Shown: positions 26,332-37,608, counted from the first letter of the stretch. The stretch: DNA of 64,000 nt from Swingsia samuiensis (GCF_006542355.1 NZ_CP038141.1:62001-126000), one strand, 5' to 3'. Program-made: numbers and translations. Notes: generated by a model from the letters alone, not told the origin.

Positions 26332-27571
26332 GACGTAACGCCTCTATTGGATCCGTCTTTGCTGCCCTCCATGAGGGGTAAAGGGTAGCCAACAAGGAAA
26401 GAAGTAAAGACATCACAATCACTTCGCCCACTTGAGACCACACCAGTTTAGCCGGCAAACGCTCAAGAAAATACACTTCAGAATTGAATAAGTTGGTTCC
26501 CGTTAAATGCTGCAGAACTTGACGAATACGCTCAATATTTAAAGCAAAAGCAATCCCTAATGCAGCTCCCACTCCAGTCCCGACAACTCCAACAAATGCA
26601 CCCGTCATTAAAAAGATACGCATAATAGCAGCCCGAGTGGCTCCTAAAGTGCGCAAAACCGCAATATCTCTGCTCTTATCTTTCACCATCATAATAAGGG
26701 AAGAGATGACATTAAAGGCTGCGACAAGAATAATCAGAGTCAGAATAAGGAACATTACATTTTGCTCCACGGTCACAGCATCGAGAAAGCCGTTAGCGCT
26801 TTGCGTCCAATCCAAAACTCTTAAACGCGGATCATCCAACCGGCGGGCAATCGCTAACCGAATAGGCTGCACATTTGATGGATCAACCGTCGATATTTGA
26901 ATGAGAGAAATCGCGTTTCCCAGCAACAAAAATTTTTGTGCCGCTGGGAGCGGAAGCAAAATTATATTGGAATTATAATCATTCCAATTGGCATCAAAAA
27001 TAACAGCAACATGATAGGTCTTAACGCGCGGAACAGTGCCCATAGGAGTGGCCTGACCATTTGGCGACAAGAGAGTAATTGACGAACCGATGGTCAAGCC
27101 CGCTTTATCTGCAAGCGTTGCACCAATCGCCACGGCATCATCCCCCGTGAACCGGTCAACACTGCCAGCAATAATACCATCACTTAAAGCGTGCCAGTTT
27201 TTAAAATCAGCTTGAGAAACACCTTGCATCTCGGCACCGGTCGAATAACGGCCCGCTTCGACCAAAATAGTACCCTGCGCCATAGCGGTAACAGATGTAA
27301 CACCCGGTACCTGCCGAATAGCTTCTACATCATTTTGATAGGCTTCTATCGGATGGCCATAAGCAAAAACAGTCATATCCCCATGCAGCCCAAGGATACG
27401 CCCCATCAAATCGGCCTTAAAACCATTCATCACCGACATAACGATGATAAGAGTGGCCACTCCAAGCGCGATACCAATTAACGAAAAAACAGCAATAATT
27501 GATGCAAATCGTTCACCACGGCGTGCACGCAAATAACGCAGCGCCACCATACGCTCGAAGCGACCAAACAT
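26324..27571 (-). CDS. lolC: Lipoprotein-releasing ABC transporter permease (LolC/E)
   Basis: Inner-membrane permease of the FtsX/LolE family. Four transmembrane segments are seen: one near the N-terminus (about 22-48, [20 protein letters not shown]), a large periplasmic MacB-like domain (about 50-265), then three C-terminal helices (about 272-300, 318-350 and 376-398). The characteristic start [19 protein letters not shown] is present. Its ATG overlaps the proS stop by one base and its end overlaps lolD by 8, so proS-lolC-lolD are translated as a unit. Confidence 0.94.
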   Translation of the reverse strand: MFGRFERMVALRYLRARRGERFASIIAVFSLIGIALGVATLIIVMSVMNGFKADLMGRILGLHGDMTVFAYGHPIEAYQNDVEAIRQVPGVTSVTAMAQGTILVEAGRYSTGAEMQGVSQADFKNWHALSDGIIAGSVDRFTGDDAVAIGATLADKAGLTIGSSITLLSPNGQATPMGTVPRVKTYHVAVIFDANWNDYNSNIILLPLPAAQKFLLLGNAISLIQISTVDPSNVQPIRLAIARRLDDPRLRVLDWTQSANGFLDAVTVEQNVMFLILTLIILVAAFNVISSLIMMVKDKSRDIAVLRTLGATRAAIMRIFLMTGAFVGVVGTGVGAALGIAFALNIERIRQVLQHLTGTNLFNSEVYFLERLPAKLVWSQVGEVIVMSLLLSLLATLYPSWRAAKTDPIEALRHE

Positions 27572-28890
27572 TAAATAGTCTCTCCAATCTTAGCTAACGC
27601 TTCCTCGACAGAGACCTCATATCGCTCTCCTGTTGCACGGCGTTTAAGCTCTACCTTGCCCTCTTTGGCCCCTCTTGGACCAACAATGATCTGCCAAGGA
27701 TGCCCCATCAAGTCAGCATCGTTGAATTTTACACCCGCTCTTTCAGAACGATCATCATACATAAACCGCTCTGGATCTGTTCCATAAATCTGATCACAAA
27801 TCTTATCGCAAGCGTCATCTCCGGGGCGTAAGTTTAAAATTGCCGCCCAGTAAGGCGCAACAGAATCAGGCCAAATAATACCATCATCATCATGAGAGGC
27901 TTCAATAATCGCACCAACAAGACGCGATACACCAATCCCGTAAGAGCCCATATGCGGCGCAAACTTAGAGCCATCTGCACCGCTTACTTCAATGCCCATA
28001 GACTCAGTATATTTCGTCCCAAAATAGAAGATATGCCCAACTTCTATTCCACGCCCTTCCCGTTTACGCTCATCAGGCACCTGAGCCCACTCGGACGCGT
28101 CGTGCTTCTCATCTGTTGCCGCATAATGCTCGGTTACCGATGAGAAAAACTCTGCCAGACTTTCCTTGTCCTCCAAATCAACCTGACGACCAAGCCAATC
28201 CTGCCCTTCCAAAGCTGAATCAAAGAAAACAGCACTTTCCCCCGTAGGCGCTAAAACCAAAAACTCATGGCTTAGCTCTCCTCCAATAGGGCCAGTATCG
28301 GCAACCATAGGAACGGCACGAACTCCCAAACGCTGAAAAATTCTCAGATAAGAGAGCATAATCCGATGATAACTCAATACAGCATCTTCATACGACAGAT
28401 CGAATGAATAGCCATCCTTCATCAAGAACTCACGGCCGCGCATCACACCAAACCGAGGGCGCACCTCGTCTCGGAACTTCCACTGAATTTGATACAGCAT
28501 CTTAGGAAGCTCTTTGTAGGATTTTACAGAGGAGCCGAATAAATCGGTAATCATTTCCTCATTCGTCGGTCCATACAGCAAGTCCCGACCCTGCCGGTCC
28601 TGAATACGTAACATTTCAGGACCATAAGCATCATATCGCCCAGATCGCTTCCAAAGCTCCGCAGATTGAAGCGTTGGCATCAACACCTCTTGCGCTCCAA
28701 TCGCATCTTGCTCTTCTTCAACAATACGCTGGATATTACGTAAAACCTTTAAACCAGCCGGCAACCAAGCATAAATCCCAGAAGATGTCTGCTTCACCAA
28801 GCCAGCACGTAACATCAGACGATGCGAAGCGATTTGCGCTTCAGCAGGCACTTCTTTTAATGTCGGCTGAAAAGCCTTGCTCAAACGCAT
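27571..28890 (-). CDS. proS: Prolyl-tRNA synthetase (short alphaproteobacterial form)
   Basis: Charges tRNA-Pro; a tRNA-Pro(GGG) gene lies at 63.3 kb. It has the class II synthetase core with motif 1 ([24 protein letters not shown]), motif 2 ([25 protein letters not shown]) and motif 3 ([16 protein letters not shown]), then the anticodon-binding domain. At 439 residues it lacks the ~180-residue INS editing domain of E. coli ProS, which is normal in alphaproteobacteria, where separate YbaK/ProXp proteins may edit. Twelve bases separate it from the rnj stop. Confidence 0.95.
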   Translation of the reverse strand: MRLSKAFQPTLKEVPAEAQIASHRLMLRAGLVKQTSSGIYAWLPAGLKVLRNIQRIVEEEQDAIGAQEVLMPTLQSAELWKRSGRYDAYGPEMLRIQDRQGRDLLYGPTNEEMITDLFGSSVKSYKELPKMLYQIQWKFRDEVRPRFGVMRGREFLMKDGYSFDLSYEDAVLSYHRIMLSYLRIFQRLGVRAVPMVADTGPIGGELSHEFLVLAPTGESAVFFDSALEGQDWLGRQVDLEDKESLAEFFSSVTEHYAATDEKHDASEWAQVPDERKREGRGIEVGHIFYFGTKYTESMGIEVSGADGSKFAPHMGSYGIGVSRLVGAIIEASHDDDGIIWPDSVAPYWAAILNLRPGDDACDKICDQIYGTDPERFMYDDRSERAGVKFNDADLMGHPWQIIVGPRGAKEGKVELKRRATGERYEVSVEEALAKIGETI

Positions 28891-28902
28891 CGTTTATTTC
28901 TT

Positions 28903-30561
28903 TCAAACACGTAGAAGATGAACGTCAACAAGAGGACGTTTCTGGAGTTTTCTGCCTAATGCTCTCCGCAAAGCTGTCTTTGCAGCATCCCGAAACGTAT
29001 TGTCATCCTGACGCAACTCATCTGGGATCGTATCAATTAAATACGCAAAATCATCCTGTATGCGTACGCTTTCTGAATCTTCTGGATCCAACAAGCCTGG
29101 CGCACTGATCTTTGGCGTACCAATCACATAGCCTTCATCATCAACGGCGAAGCTTGCCAAAATCAATCCATTAAAGAGCATCTTACGACGCGCAGCTAAG
29201 ACCCCTCCCGTCATGGGTAAGAGACGGTTACCATCCAGTGCCAAACGACCAGTAGGGGCCGTATCTACAATCTTAACTTCATTAGGAGCCAGATTAAGGA
29301 TGTCACCATCTTCTAGCAAAATAGGCTCTGCACCCATTTCCTGCGCAATCGCAGCATGCGCCGTTAAATGGCGCCACTCACCATGCGTTGGGATGCTATA
29401 TTTTGGTTTTACAATCCCATATAAAGTACGGATATCGCCAGCTGTCGCATGCCCAGACGTATGAACTTTACCGTCCTTATCTGTCAGAACAACCACTCCA
29501 CGCTTGGAAAGGTTATCCTGCACCGTCATCACAGCCTGCTCATTTCCCGGAATCATACGAGAGCTGTAAATAACTGTATCACCCTCTCCCAAAGCAATGT
29601 GCGAGTGCGTGTCAGAAGCAATCCGTGAAAGAGCTGAACGCGCTTCCCCTTGGCTTCCGGTAATGATCATAAGAAGATTATCATCTTCAATATCATAAGC
29701 TTCCTGCTCGGTCAGGAACGGTGGCAAATCCGAGAAATAGCCGCATTCTCTGGCCGCTGTTTCCAGATTACGAAGCGAACGCCCAACAATCATTACCGCA
29801 CGGTTAGCCGCTTGAGCTGCCTTGGCAATGCTTTCAATACGGGCAACGTTACTTGCAAAACAAGTGACGGCTATTCGCCCCTGAAGGTTCAGAATAAGCT
29901 CTGTTAACCCAATACGAACATCTGCCTCTGACTCAGAAGGCCCCTCTCTCAGAACGTTCGTACTATCTCCAACCATTGCCAAAACGCCTTCTTTACCAAG
30001 GCGCTCAAACTTCTCCAGGTCTGTTACAGGACCAACAAGAGGGTTGTTATCCAGCTTCCAGTCACCTGTGTGAACAACCAACCCGAAAGGCGTACGAAGA
30101 GCAACAGCCTGCGCCTCTGCGACGGAATGCGTTACAGAAATAAATTCCAAATCAAATGGCCCAACGTCAAAACGAGACCCTGGCATCACAATATTAATTG
30201 GAACCTGATTTAATAAATTTGCCTCATAGAGTTTGCGCCGCAAAACAGCAGATGCATAAGGTGTCGCATAAACAGGGCAACGCAAATATGGCCAAAGATG
30301 AGCAACAGCGCCCAAATGGTCTTCATGCGCATGAGTAATGACCAAACCGCACAAGTTTTTTGCACGTTCCGCAATAAATGTCGGATCCGGCATCAAAACT
30401 TCGGCCTCTGGTGTATCATTACCAGAAAAACCAATACCACAATCAATGGCCAACCATGTTTCTTGACCGTTCTGTGTCAATCTATACAGATTGAAGTTCA
30501 TCCCGATCTCCCCCGTTCCGCCTAGGGGCAGAAAGGATAGACCGTCAACTATCTCTGTCAT
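28903..30561 (-). CDS. rnj: Ribonuclease J
   Basis: Metallo-beta-lactamase/beta-CASP RNase with 5'-3' exo- and endonuclease activity in RNA maturation and decay. The zinc-binding HAHEDH motif is at about residues 75-80, with further ligands in HTGDWKLD. The beta-CASP domain holds TCFASNVARIESI and IITGSQGEARSAL, with PTHGEWRHL (motif C) after it. The 552-residue length is typical. In this lineage RNase J is the usual companion of birA-coaX. It is 51 bases downstream of coaX in the same run. Confidence 0.95.
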   Translation of the reverse strand: MTEIVDGLSFLPLGGTGEIGMNFNLYRLTQNGQETWLAIDCGIGFSGNDTPEAEVLMPDPTFIAERAKNLCGLVITHAHEDHLGAVAHLWPYLRCPVYATPYASAVLRRKLYEANLLNQVPINIVMPGSRFDVGPFDLEFISVTHSVAEAQAVALRTPFGLVVHTGDWKLDNNPLVGPVTDLEKFERLGKEGVLAMVGDSTNVLREGPSESEADVRIGLTELILNLQGRIAVTCFASNVARIESIAKAAQAANRAVMIVGRSLRNLETAARECGYFSDLPPFLTEQEAYDIEDDNLLMIITGSQGEARSALSRIASDTHSHIALGEGDTVIYSSRMIPGNEQAVMTVQDNLSKRGVVVLTDKDGKVHTSGHATAGDIRTLYGIVKPKYSIPTHGEWRHLTAHAAIAQEMGAEPILLEDGDILNLAPNEVKIVDTAPTGRLALDGNRLLPMTGGVLAARRKMLFNGLILASFAVDDEGYVIGTPKISAPGLLDPEDSESVRIQDDFAYLIDTIPDELRQDDNTFRDAAKTALRRALGRKLQKRPLVDVHLLRV

Positions 30562-30612
30562 TCTTATTCCTTATCATGCTGTGAGATATTCAAGATATTC
30601 ATTGCCAAAAGA

Positions 30613-31410
30613 CTAAGCGTGATCTGAAGAATGAAGCAAATAAGACGCTTCATTCCGATCCGCTAAAAGACGGAGTCCATCAAGCGTTAAGTCAGGAGCG
30701 ATAATGTCAAACAGCTCAGTACCTTCAGAAAACAGGGGAGCCAAACCACCTGTGGCTATTATTTTTGGGCTCACCTTCATCTCTGAAGAAATTCGATTAA
30801 CTACACCTTCAACTAATCCAACATATCCCCAAAACAAACCGGACCGCATAGCAACACTCGTATTTTTCCCTATAGCCGTTATAGGGCGCCCAATACTCAT
30901 ACGAGGTAAGCGCGCAGCCGCTCTATGCAACGCATCAATAGATAAATTAACGCCAGGGGCAATCGCTCCACCACAATATTGTCCTTGCTCATTTACAACA
31001 TCGAATGTCGTTGCCGTACCGAAATCCACAACAATAAGCGGGCCACCATAAAAATGCTGAGCCGCCAATCCGTTTAACCGTCGGTCTGCACCCAATTCCT
31101 CGGGGTTATCGACCAACACATCCATCCCCCAATCGAGCCCAACATTGGCGATCAAAGGTTCAACCTGAAACCACTGGCGACACAAACGCCTCAAATCATA
31201 TAAGGCTGCTGGAACAACCGTCCCTATAATTGCACGGTCTATTTTTTCAGCGTTTAATCCTACACGCTCAAGCAACCCCAAGATCCATAATGCATATTCA
31301 TCTGACGTGCGTGCATCATTGGTCGAAATACGCCACTGCCCAGCCCAGACGTCTCCGTCATGGACAGCAAAAACAACATTTGTATTCCCAACATCAATAA
31401 CCAAAAGCAC
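30613..31410 (-). CDS. coaX: Type III pantothenate kinase
   Basis: Phosphorylates pantothenate in the first step of coenzyme A synthesis. ASKHA-fold motifs: P-loop [11 protein letters not shown] at residues 6-16, NPEELGADR (about 98-106), [13 protein letters not shown] (about 125-137), and [15 protein letters not shown]. CoaX enzymes are insensitive to CoA feedback. The 265-residue length is normal. It lies 16 bases after birA. Confidence 0.96.
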   Translation of the reverse strand: MLLVIDVGNTNVVFAVHDGDVWAGQWRISTNDARTSDEYALWILGLLERVGLNAEKIDRAIIGTVVPAALYDLRRLCRQWFQVEPLIANVGLDWGMDVLVDNPEELGADRRLNGLAAQHFYGGPLIVVDFGTATTFDVVNEQGQYCGGAIAPGVNLSIDALHRAAARLPRMSIGRPITAIGKNTSVAMRSGLFWGYVGLVEGVVNRISSEMKVSPKIIATGGLAPLFSEGTELFDIIAPDLTLDGLRLLADRNEASYLLHSSDHA

Positions 31411-31426
31411 GTCTTAATTCGGCCCT

Positions 31427-32158
31427 TCAATCCAGCAGTATATCACCCGTCATGACCGCTATGGTCTCACCGCTTGGACAAGTAAGCAATAATCGACCTT
31501 GTTGATCTAAACCAGAAAATTTCCCTGTTATATAAAGCTCATCGCGTTTAACTGCAAGATGACACCCTAGAGGATGTGCACGTTCCAACCATGAAGAACG
31601 AATAAACGAGAACCCCTTTTCTTCCCAGAGTCCTTCCCACTCCTCTAATTTCTTCCCCAACTGCTCACCAAAAACAATTGGATCAGGAGGGGTCATCACT
31701 TCTGCAAGAGCGGCCAAACGCCTTCCTTCTATTGCGGGTGCTTGTTGTAGGTTCACCCCAATACCAACCACCACCCACGGATCAGAAAGATAAGCGCCAG
31801 ATTCAATCAGTATTCCAGCAGCCTTAGCGCCATTAATTAGAAGATCGTTAGGCCATTTCAATGAAACGGAGGAAATATCCTCTTTGAAAAGAAAAAAACT
31901 TTTTACCGTTTCATAAATTGAAACAGCCGCTAAGAAAGGAATAGCCTTTATAAATTCGTTTAGATTTTTAGGGTGAAATAAAAAAGAGATCGCCAAGTTT
32001 TGTCCGGCGTCTTCCCATGAACGTCCACGCGTTCCGCGTCCTGATGTTTGCAAAAGAGCTTGTATCGCAAGCTTATCTTTTGAACCCTCATCCGCTTTTT
32101 TTTTACAGAGATCAGAAGTAGATCCCAACGTCTCATATACTTCGAAACGCCAGACCAT
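31427..32158 (-). CDS. birA: Biotin--[acetyl-CoA-carboxylase] ligase
   Basis: Attaches biotin to the carboxyl carrier protein of acetyl-CoA carboxylase. GRGTRGRSWEDAGQNL is the biotinyl-AMP loop, KWPNDLLINGAKAAGILIE contains the catalytic Lys, and GIGVNL follows. At 243 residues it has no DNA-binding N-terminal domain, so unlike E. coli BirA it should not act as a repressor. First gene of birA-coaX-rnj-proS-lolC-lolD; it starts 16 bases beyond tRNA-Val, in the place where many relatives have the nuo operon upstream. Confidence 0.94.
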   Translation of the reverse strand: MVWRFEVYETLGSTSDLCKKKADEGSKDKLAIQALLQTSGRGTRGRSWEDAGQNLAISFLFHPKNLNEFIKAIPFLAAVSIYETVKSFFLFKEDISSVSLKWPNDLLINGAKAAGILIESGAYLSDPWVVVGIGVNLQQAPAIEGRRLAALAEVMTPPDPIVFGEQLGKKLEEWEGLWEEKGFSFIRSSWLERAHPLGCHLAVKRDELYITGKFSGLDQQGRLLLTCPSGETIAVMTGDILLD

Positions 32159-32173
32159 TTTTCAACCTTCATA

Positions 32174-32248
32174 TGGTGGGCGATGACGGGATTGAACCGC
32201 CGACCCTCTCGGTGTAAACGAGACGCTCTACCGCTGAGCTAATCGCCC
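32174..32248 (-). tRNA. tRNA-Val (anticodon TAC)
   Basis: A 75-nt cloverleaf with encoded CCA. The acceptor GGGCGAT pairs with ATCGCCC, the D arm is GCTC..GAGC, the anticodon stem TCTCG/CGAGA encloses loop TTTACAC (anticodon TAC), and the T arm is GGCGG-TTCAATC-CCGTC. It lies between hupB and birA. Confidence 0.97.
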
Positions 32249-32272
32249 TCAGAAGTGAGGTGGTTTATACAG

Positions 32273-32312
32273 GCTTCTGAGAATCTGTAAAGACCCTCAG
32301 AAGCTTTTTTTT
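32273..32312. terminator. Hairpin downstream of hupB
   Basis: GCTTCTGAG (32273-32281) / CTCAGAAGC (32296-32304), 9 bp, 14-nt loop, followed on the plus strand by eight T. On the minus strand, where hupB is transcribed, the A run precedes the stem and no U run follows, so it is a weak terminator candidate for hupB despite its position. Confidence 0.45.
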
Positions 32313-32316
32313 ACTT

Positions 32317-32604
32317 TTATTTGCTAACAGCGTCTTTAAGACCTTTTCCTGGCTTAAAGCGAACAGATGTCGAAGCAGGAATATCGATTTCTTCGCCTGT
32401 ACGTGGGTTGCGGCCTTTTGCAGCTTTACGTGTAGCTGTCACAAAGCTCCCAAAACCAACGAGACGAACTTCTTGCTTTTTAGCAAGAGTGTTTTCAATT
32501 GTGCGGAATACTGCATCAACAACTTCGCTAGCCTTAGCTTTAGGAAGGTCTGCAATATCAGCAACAGTCGCAATGAGTTCCTGCTTGTTTAGGGGCTTAT
32601 CCAT
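32317..32604 (-). CDS. hupB: DNA-binding protein HU
   Basis: Nucleoid-associated histone-like protein that bends DNA. The 95 residues show the HU/IHF dimer fold, starting MDKPLNKQELIATVA, with LVGFGSFVTATRKAAKGRNP and the flexible DNA-binding arm GRNPRTGEEIDIPAS containing the intercalating Pro, then VRFKPGKGLKDAV. AGAAAGG precedes the ATG. It lies 144 bases after lon, as in most alphaproteobacteria. Confidence 0.96.
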   Translation of the reverse strand: MDKPLNKQELIATVADIADLPKAKASEVVDAVFRTIENTLAKKQEVRLVGFGSFVTATRKAAKGRNPRTGEEIDIPASTSVRFKPGKGLKDAVSK

Positions 32605-32668
32605 GGTATGCCTTTCTAGTTTAAAACAGTCCTGAAGGGATACTTAATCTCTTAAGCATTCCCTTCAG

Positions 32669-32709
32669 AAAAACCGTTCGATCTGAAGCCGCACTATGAA
32701 GCGGTTTTT
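32669..32709 (-). terminator. Terminator after lon
   Basis: On the minus strand AAAAACCG ... CGGTTTTT (arms 32702-32709 and 32669-32676) encloses a further small GC stem, and the T run completes a Rho-independent signal 40 bases beyond the lon stop. An alternative pairing, CTTCAG (32663-32668) / CTGAAG (32683-32688), overlaps it. Confidence 0.6.
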
Positions 32710-32748
32710 TGCCGCGTCAACTCAAGAATCGAAGAAGAAACTGACAAA

Positions 32749-35277
32749 TCAGTGCGGAAGTGCTCTTGAAGACACTTTATTTTCTTCAACGCTTCCTATC
32801 GACCCAAGTTTCTCATCCCATTCGACTGGTTCTGGCATGCGTGTCAATGCGATTTTAAGAACCTCATCCACGTGACTAACAGGAATAATTTTCAACGCAT
32901 GCCGAACATTATCGGGAATCTCTACTAGGTCTTTTTCATTATCTTTAGGAATTAGTACCGTTTTGATTCCAGCTCTCAACGCAGCAAGCAATTTTTCTTT
33001 AAGCCCGCCAATCTCTAAAACACGTCCACGCAAGGTAATTTCACCCGTCATCGCAACGTCTCTAGAAATTGGAATTTGCGTCATGACACTCACTAATGAT
33101 GTAGCTAGTGCGATTCCCGCTGAAGGCCCATCTTTTGGCGTTGCCCCCTCTGGGAGATGGACGTGAATATCTCGTTTTTCAAACAGCGGCGGTAAGATAC
33201 CCAGTTTTTGAGCACGAGAACGCACATAAGAGAATGCCGCAGAAACACTTTCCTGCATCACTTCTCCCAGCTTTCCGGTTTGCTTAATATTGCCTTTTCC
33301 GGGAACCATAACGCTTTCAATTGTCAGGATTTCACCACCCACTTGTGTCCAAGCAAGCCCCGTAACAACACCAACCATATCCTCAGATTCGGTCTCTCCG
33401 TGACGGAAACGACGTACACCAGCATATTCTTCCAGATTATCAGGTGTAATCTCAATATGCTTAACACCCTTAGTGATGATCTTTTTAACTGCTTTCCGAG
33501 CTAGTTTTGCAATTTCTCGCTCAAGATTACGTACACCTGCTTCTCGCGTATAAAACCGAATTAAAGCCAGCAAAGTCTCATCCGAAACAGACCATTCTTC
33601 TGGCTTTAAATTATGCGCTTCACCCTGCTTGGCTACCAAATGGCGCTTAGCAATTTCAACTTTTTCGTCCTCAGTATAACCGGAAAGGTTAATAATCTCC
33701 ATCCGATCCAACAAAGGTTGAGGCATATTCAAACTGTTGGCTGTCGTAACAAACATCACATCGGACAGATCATAATCCACCTCCAGATAATGATCAGCAA
33801 ATGTTGAGTTCTGCTCAGGATCCAAGACCTCAAGCAATGCTGAAGATGGATCACCTCGCCAATCAGCTCCCAATTTATCGATCTCGTCCAAAAGGAAAAG
33901 CGGATTTGATGTTTTCGCTTTCTTCATCCCTTGGATAATTTTACCTGGCATTGACCCAATATACGTCCGGCGATGGCCTCGAATTTCAGACTCATCACGT
34001 ACGCCTCCTAAAGACATGCGTACATATTGACGGCCTGTAGCTTTAGCAATCGAACGCGCTAAAGAAGTTTTACCAACCCCAGGAGGGCCAACCAAGCAAA
34101 GAATTGGCCCTTTCAATTTTTGAGACCGCGTCTGAACCGCTAAATATTCAAGAATGCGTTCTTTAACTTTCTCCAGACCATAGTGATCCGCTTCGAGCGT
34201 CTCCTCTGCATGGCTGAATTCTTTGGTAATTTTAGAGCGTTTTTTCCAAGGAATTCCCAAAAGCCAGTCAAGATAGTTACGGACGACGGTACTTTCAGCA
34301 GACATCGGGCTCATGCCCCGAAGCTTTTTAAGCTCCGCCTGTGCCTTCTCTTTTGCTTCTTTCGTTAACCGCGTCTTACTAATCTTATCTTCCAGTTCAG
34401 AGAGTTCATCTTTCCCCTCTTCGCCTTCACCCAACTCTTTTTGAATAGCCTTCAACTGCTCATTCAAATAATACTCACGTTGGGTCTTTTCCATCTGCTG
34501 TTTGACGCGATTACGAATACGCTTCTCAACCTGTAAGACGCCAATTTCTGTCTCAATATGAGCAAAAATCTTTTCCAAACGTTGCGCAGGCGAAGCCATC
34601 TCAAGAATTTCTTGTTTCTCTGAAATCTTAAGGTTCAAATGGCTCGCAATCGTATCAGCCAATTTTGATGGATTATCAATCTGATTGATCGATACCATCA
34701 CTTCAGAAGGAATCTTCTTATTGAGCTTTATATATTGCTCAAACTGAGAAACGGTTGAACGACCAAGCGCCTCCAGCTCATCACGCGTTACTTCTTGCGT
34801 TTCATGATCAGGAACTTCCTCAACAGAGGCTTCAAAATGACCGTCTTTATCAAAAAGATTAGTAATTTTTACGCGCTTTGTTCCCTCAACCAAAACTTTT
34901 ACCGTTCCGTCAGGAAGTTTTAAAAGCTGCAAAATGGTCGAGACGGTTCCGAATGTATAAATATCCTCTATCGAAGGATCATCTTGAGAGACGTCCTTCT
35001 GCGCTACCAAAAGAATTTGTTTATTCTTCTGGCTCACACTCTCAAGAGCTTTTACAGATTTTTCCCGCCCGACAAAAAGCGGAACAATCATGTGAGGAAA
35101 AACAACAATATTCCGTAATGGCAAAACAGCCATCGCATCGGAATTAGAGTTTTCAGCAGCTTGAACTGCTTTATCACTCTTCTTGCGGGTTTTCTTTTCC
35201 GTCTTGATTTTTTCTACTTCCTGCCCCTCAACTTTCTTAGTACGACGACGGCTTTTAGGAGTGTTATCATCAGCCAT
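32749..35277 (-). CDS. lon: ATP-dependent protease La (Lon)
   Basis: Cytoplasmic AAA+ serine protease that degrades misfolded and regulatory proteins. A Lys-rich N-terminal extension (1-48) precedes the substrate-binding N domain ([21 protein letters not shown]). Walker [12 protein letters not shown] follows, then the Ser-Lys proteolytic domain with [11 protein letters not shown] (catalytic Ser) and [19 protein letters not shown] (catalytic Lys). At 842 residues it is slightly longer than E. coli Lon (784) because of the basic head. An in-frame ATG at residue 49 could give a shorter form. It lies 155 bases downstream of clpX with a hairpin between. Confidence 0.97.
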   Translation of the reverse strand: MADDNTPKSRRRTKKVEGQEVEKIKTEKKTRKKSDKAVQAAENSNSDAMAVLPLRNIVVFPHMIVPLFVGREKSVKALESVSQKNKQILLVAQKDVSQDDPSIEDIYTFGTVSTILQLLKLPDGTVKVLVEGTKRVKITNLFDKDGHFEASVEEVPDHETQEVTRDELEALGRSTVSQFEQYIKLNKKIPSEVMVSINQIDNPSKLADTIASHLNLKISEKQEILEMASPAQRLEKIFAHIETEIGVLQVEKRIRNRVKQQMEKTQREYYLNEQLKAIQKELGEGEEGKDELSELEDKISKTRLTKEAKEKAQAELKKLRGMSPMSAESTVVRNYLDWLLGIPWKKRSKITKEFSHAEETLEADHYGLEKVKERILEYLAVQTRSQKLKGPILCLVGPPGVGKTSLARSIAKATGRQYVRMSLGGVRDESEIRGHRRTYIGSMPGKIIQGMKKAKTSNPLFLLDEIDKLGADWRGDPSSALLEVLDPEQNSTFADHYLEVDYDLSDVMFVTTANSLNMPQPLLDRMEIINLSGYTEDEKVEIAKRHLVAKQGEAHNLKPEEWSVSDETLLALIRFYTREAGVRNLEREIAKLARKAVKKIITKGVKHIEITPDNLEEYAGVRRFRHGETESEDMVGVVTGLAWTQVGGEILTIESVMVPGKGNIKQTGKLGEVMQESVSAAFSYVRSRAQKLGILPPLFEKRDIHVHLPEGATPKDGPSAGIALATSLVSVMTQIPISRDVAMTGEITLRGRVLEIGGLKEKLLAALRAGIKTVLIPKDNEKDLVEIPDNVRHALKIIPVSHVDEVLKIALTRMPEPVEWDEKLGSIGSVEENKVSSRALPH

Positions 35278-35387
35278 TCACTTGATCTCCATAAGGGACG
35301 ATCACACAATTCTCACCCGCTTAGCAGCGTGAAAAGTGTGCTGTCTTATTGTGAAAAAAGGATAGAAATTGACGTATTGTATATCAG

Positions 35388-35423
35388 GATGATGAGGTAG
35401 AAACTCAACCCCACCTCATCATC
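35388..35423. repeat. Hairpin between clpX and lon
   Basis: Perfect 11-bp inverted repeat GATGATGAGGT (35388-35398) / ACCTCATCATC (35413-35423) with a 14-nt loop, 10 bases beyond the clpX stop. The T run lies on the plus-strand side only, so on the clpX message it is more likely a 3'-end stabiliser than a strong terminator. Confidence 0.55.
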
Positions 35424-35432
35424 ACTCATTTT

Positions 35433-36701
35433 TTAAGCAGATTGCTCTGCCGGCTCACTCTTTACTTTTCCATAAACATAAACAGGGTTAGCTTTTTTCT
35501 CTGCAACCTCACGATTAATGACAACCTCTTCAACGTTTTCCAACCCTGGTAGGTCAAACATCGTATCGAGCAAGATATTTTCCATAATTGAACGCAAACC
35601 ACGCGCTCCAGTTTTCCGTTCAATCGCTCGCTTTGCAATGATTGATAAAGCATCATCTGTAAATGTAAGCTTAACGCCTTCCATTTCAAATAAACGTGCG
35701 TACTGTTTAATCAGAGCATTTTTAGGCTGACTTAAAATTTGAATCAAAGCAGCTTCATCCAAATCATTCAACGCAGCAATAACGGGCATACGTCCAATAA
35801 ATTCAGGTATTAAGCCAAATTTCAACAAATCTTCCGGTTCAACGGTTTGAAGGATATCGCCCAAACGACGCTCTTCCTCAGACCGAACATCTGCCCCAAA
35901 CCCAATTCCAGAGCCTTTTCCACGGGCGACAATAATTTTGTCCAGGCCAGCAAAAGCGCCACCACAAATAAAGAGCATATTTGTCGTATCAACCTGCAAA
36001 AACTCTTGCTGAGGATGCTTACGACCACCTTGGGGAGGAACAGAAGCGACAGTTCCCTCCATAAGCTTTAACAATGCTTGCTGAACACCTTCCCCAGAAA
36101 CATCCCGAGTTATGGATGGATTATCTGATTTGCGTGAAATTTTATCAATTTCATCAATATAAACAATCCCCCGCTGAGCGCGCTCAACATTATAATCAGC
36201 GGCTTGGAGAAGCTTTAGTATAATATTTTCAACATCTTCACCAACATAGCCTGCTTCCGTCAGAGTTGTTGCATCCGCCATGGTAAACGGCACATCTAAA
36301 ATACGCGCCAACGTCTGAGCTAGAAGAGTTTTACCTGATCCCGTTGGACCAATCAGCAAAATATTAGACTTCGCAATCTCAATATCATTATTTTTCTGTG
36401 CATGAGCTAATCTTTTATAGTGGTTGTGCACCGCTACAGAAAGGGCTCTCTTTGCTTCAAATTGCCCAATGACATAATCATCAAGAACTTTGCAGATTTC
36501 TTTTGGGGTTGGTACACCATCACCAGATTTTACAAGATGAGTCTTATGCTCCTCTCTTATAATATCCATGCACAGTTCAACACATTCATCACAAATGAAA
36601 ACTGTCGGTCCTGCGATCAGCTTACGAACTTCGTGCTGAGACTTCCCACAGAACGAGCAATATAAGGTGTTCTTTGAATCGCCGGTTTTGTTGCTCATCA
36701 C
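35433..36701 (-). CDS. clpX: ATP-dependent Clp protease ATP-binding subunit ClpX
   Basis: AAA+ unfoldase that feeds substrates, including ssrA-tagged proteins, to ClpP. The N-terminal zinc-binding domain has Cys15, Cys18, Cys37 and Cys40 (CSFCGK...CDEC). Walker [13 protein letters not shown], Walker [10 protein letters not shown], the pore loop GYVGED, and sensor R-finger [12 protein letters not shown] are intact, as is the IGF-type loop (GIGFGADV) that docks ClpP. The 422-residue length is standard. It is separated from clpP by 193 bases carrying a strong hairpin. Confidence 0.97.
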   Translation of the reverse strand: MMSNKTGDSKNTLYCSFCGKSQHEVRKLIAGPTVFICDECVELCMDIIREEHKTHLVKSGDGVPTPKEICKVLDDYVIGQFEAKRALSVAVHNHYKRLAHAQKNNDIEIAKSNILLIGPTGSGKTLLAQTLARILDVPFTMADATTLTEAGYVGEDVENIILKLLQAADYNVERAQRGIVYIDEIDKISRKSDNPSITRDVSGEGVQQALLKLMEGTVASVPPQGGRKHPQQEFLQVDTTNMLFICGGAFAGLDKIIVARGKGSGIGFGADVRSEEERRLGDILQTVEPEDLLKFGLIPEFIGRMPVIAALNDLDEAALIQILSQPKNALIKQYARLFEMEGVKLTFTDDALSIIAKRAIERKTGARGLRSIMENILLDTMFDLPGLENVEEVVINREVAEKKANPVYVYGKVKSEPAEQSA

Positions 36702-36821
36702 TGTTCCTCTTTACCCCTCACGCAAAACCAACCGCGTTCTGGCAGCAGACATGCGGAAAACGTTTAACTTTAAGCCAAGGTTATAACCCTCGGCAAGTCT
36801 GGTTTTATTCTTTCCAGACAT

Positions 36822-36851
36822 AAAAAGCGGCATATGACAATGCCGCTTTTT
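36822..36851. terminator. Terminator-like hairpin between clpP and clpX
   Basis: Perfect 12-bp stem AAAAAGCGGCAT (36822-36833) / ATGCCGCTTTTT (36840-36851), 6-nt loop ATGACA, with A/T runs on both sides. It resembles a full intrinsic terminator, so clpX probably has its own promoter in the following ~120 bases or receives reduced read-through. Confidence 0.8.
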
Positions 36852-36894
36852 CTTTTCAAGGAAGATATTTACACCTTCCCTTACTCCAACTGAA

Positions 36895-37539
36895 TCAATT
36901 TTGATCTTCATCGACCTTAGGATGACGACGAACAACCGCATCAATCAAGCCAAACTCTTTAGCTTCTTCTGCAGAAAGATAACTATCCCTCTCCAGCTTT
37001 TGCTCAATGTCTTCTAAAGTTCTACCGGTATGCTCACGATAAATTTCATTCAAGCGCTTACGTATCAAAAGAATTTCACGCGCCTGAATTTCAATATCAG
37101 ATGCTTGTCCTTGAGCTCCACCGGAAGGCTGATGCACCATGACGCGAGCATTAGGCAAACAATACCGATGCCCTTTCTCTCCGCCCGCCAAAAGCAAAGA
37201 GCCCATTGACGCCGCCTGACCGATACACACTGTACTTACCGGACAGCGGATATATTGCATTGTATCGTAAATAGCGAGCCCAGCAGACACTACACCGCCA
37301 GGACTATTAATATAAAAAGAAATTTCCTTAGTCGGGTTCACACTTTCAAGATACAAGAGCTGTGCACTAATCAAAGATGCTACCTGATCGTAAACAGGCC
37401 CTGTCAAGAAAATGATACGCTCCTGAAGGAGACGTGAAAAAATGTCGAAAGCTCGCTCTCCACGGGCGGTTTGTTCAACCACCATCGGAACCAGAGAGTT
37501 ATTAAAAACTTCGACGGGATCGCGGTCCCCAATGGCCAT
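36895..37539 (-). CDS. clpP: ATP-dependent Clp protease proteolytic subunit
   Basis: Tetradecameric serine peptidase partnered with ClpX. Catalytic Ser in [11 protein letters not shown] (about residue 111), His in [10 protein letters not shown] (about 136) and Asp later (LERDSYLS region) form the triad. The frame opens with TTG at 37554, but ATG 37539 is preceded by GAGGAAAG at the right distance and gives 214 residues, matching known ClpP starts. The 117-bp gap after tig contains a large imperfect hairpin and a TTGACG that could be a -35 element. Confidence 0.97.
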   Translation of the reverse strand: MAIGDRDPVEVFNNSLVPMVVEQTARGERAFDIFSRLLQERIIFLTGPVYDQVASLISAQLLYLESVNPTKEISFYINSPGGVVSAGLAIYDTMQYIRCPVSTVCIGQAASMGSLLLAGGEKGHRYCLPNARVMVHQPSGGAQGQASDIEIQAREILLIRKRLNEIYREHTGRTLEDIEQKLERDSYLSAEEAKEFGLIDAVVRRHPKVDEDQN

Positions 37540-37608
37540 GCTATCTTTCCTCAATGCCCAATGGCTTCTCTAGATCCTATAAACATGGACCCGAGAGAGC
37601 ATTTCGTC

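Noticed and set aside
27571-28890. ProS looks truncated (439 residues, no editing insert)
   Set aside because: The short form is the usual alphaproteobacterial type; all class II motifs are complete.
31427-32158. BirA without its DNA-binding domain
   Set aside because: Group I biotin ligases without HTH are normal here; not a truncation.
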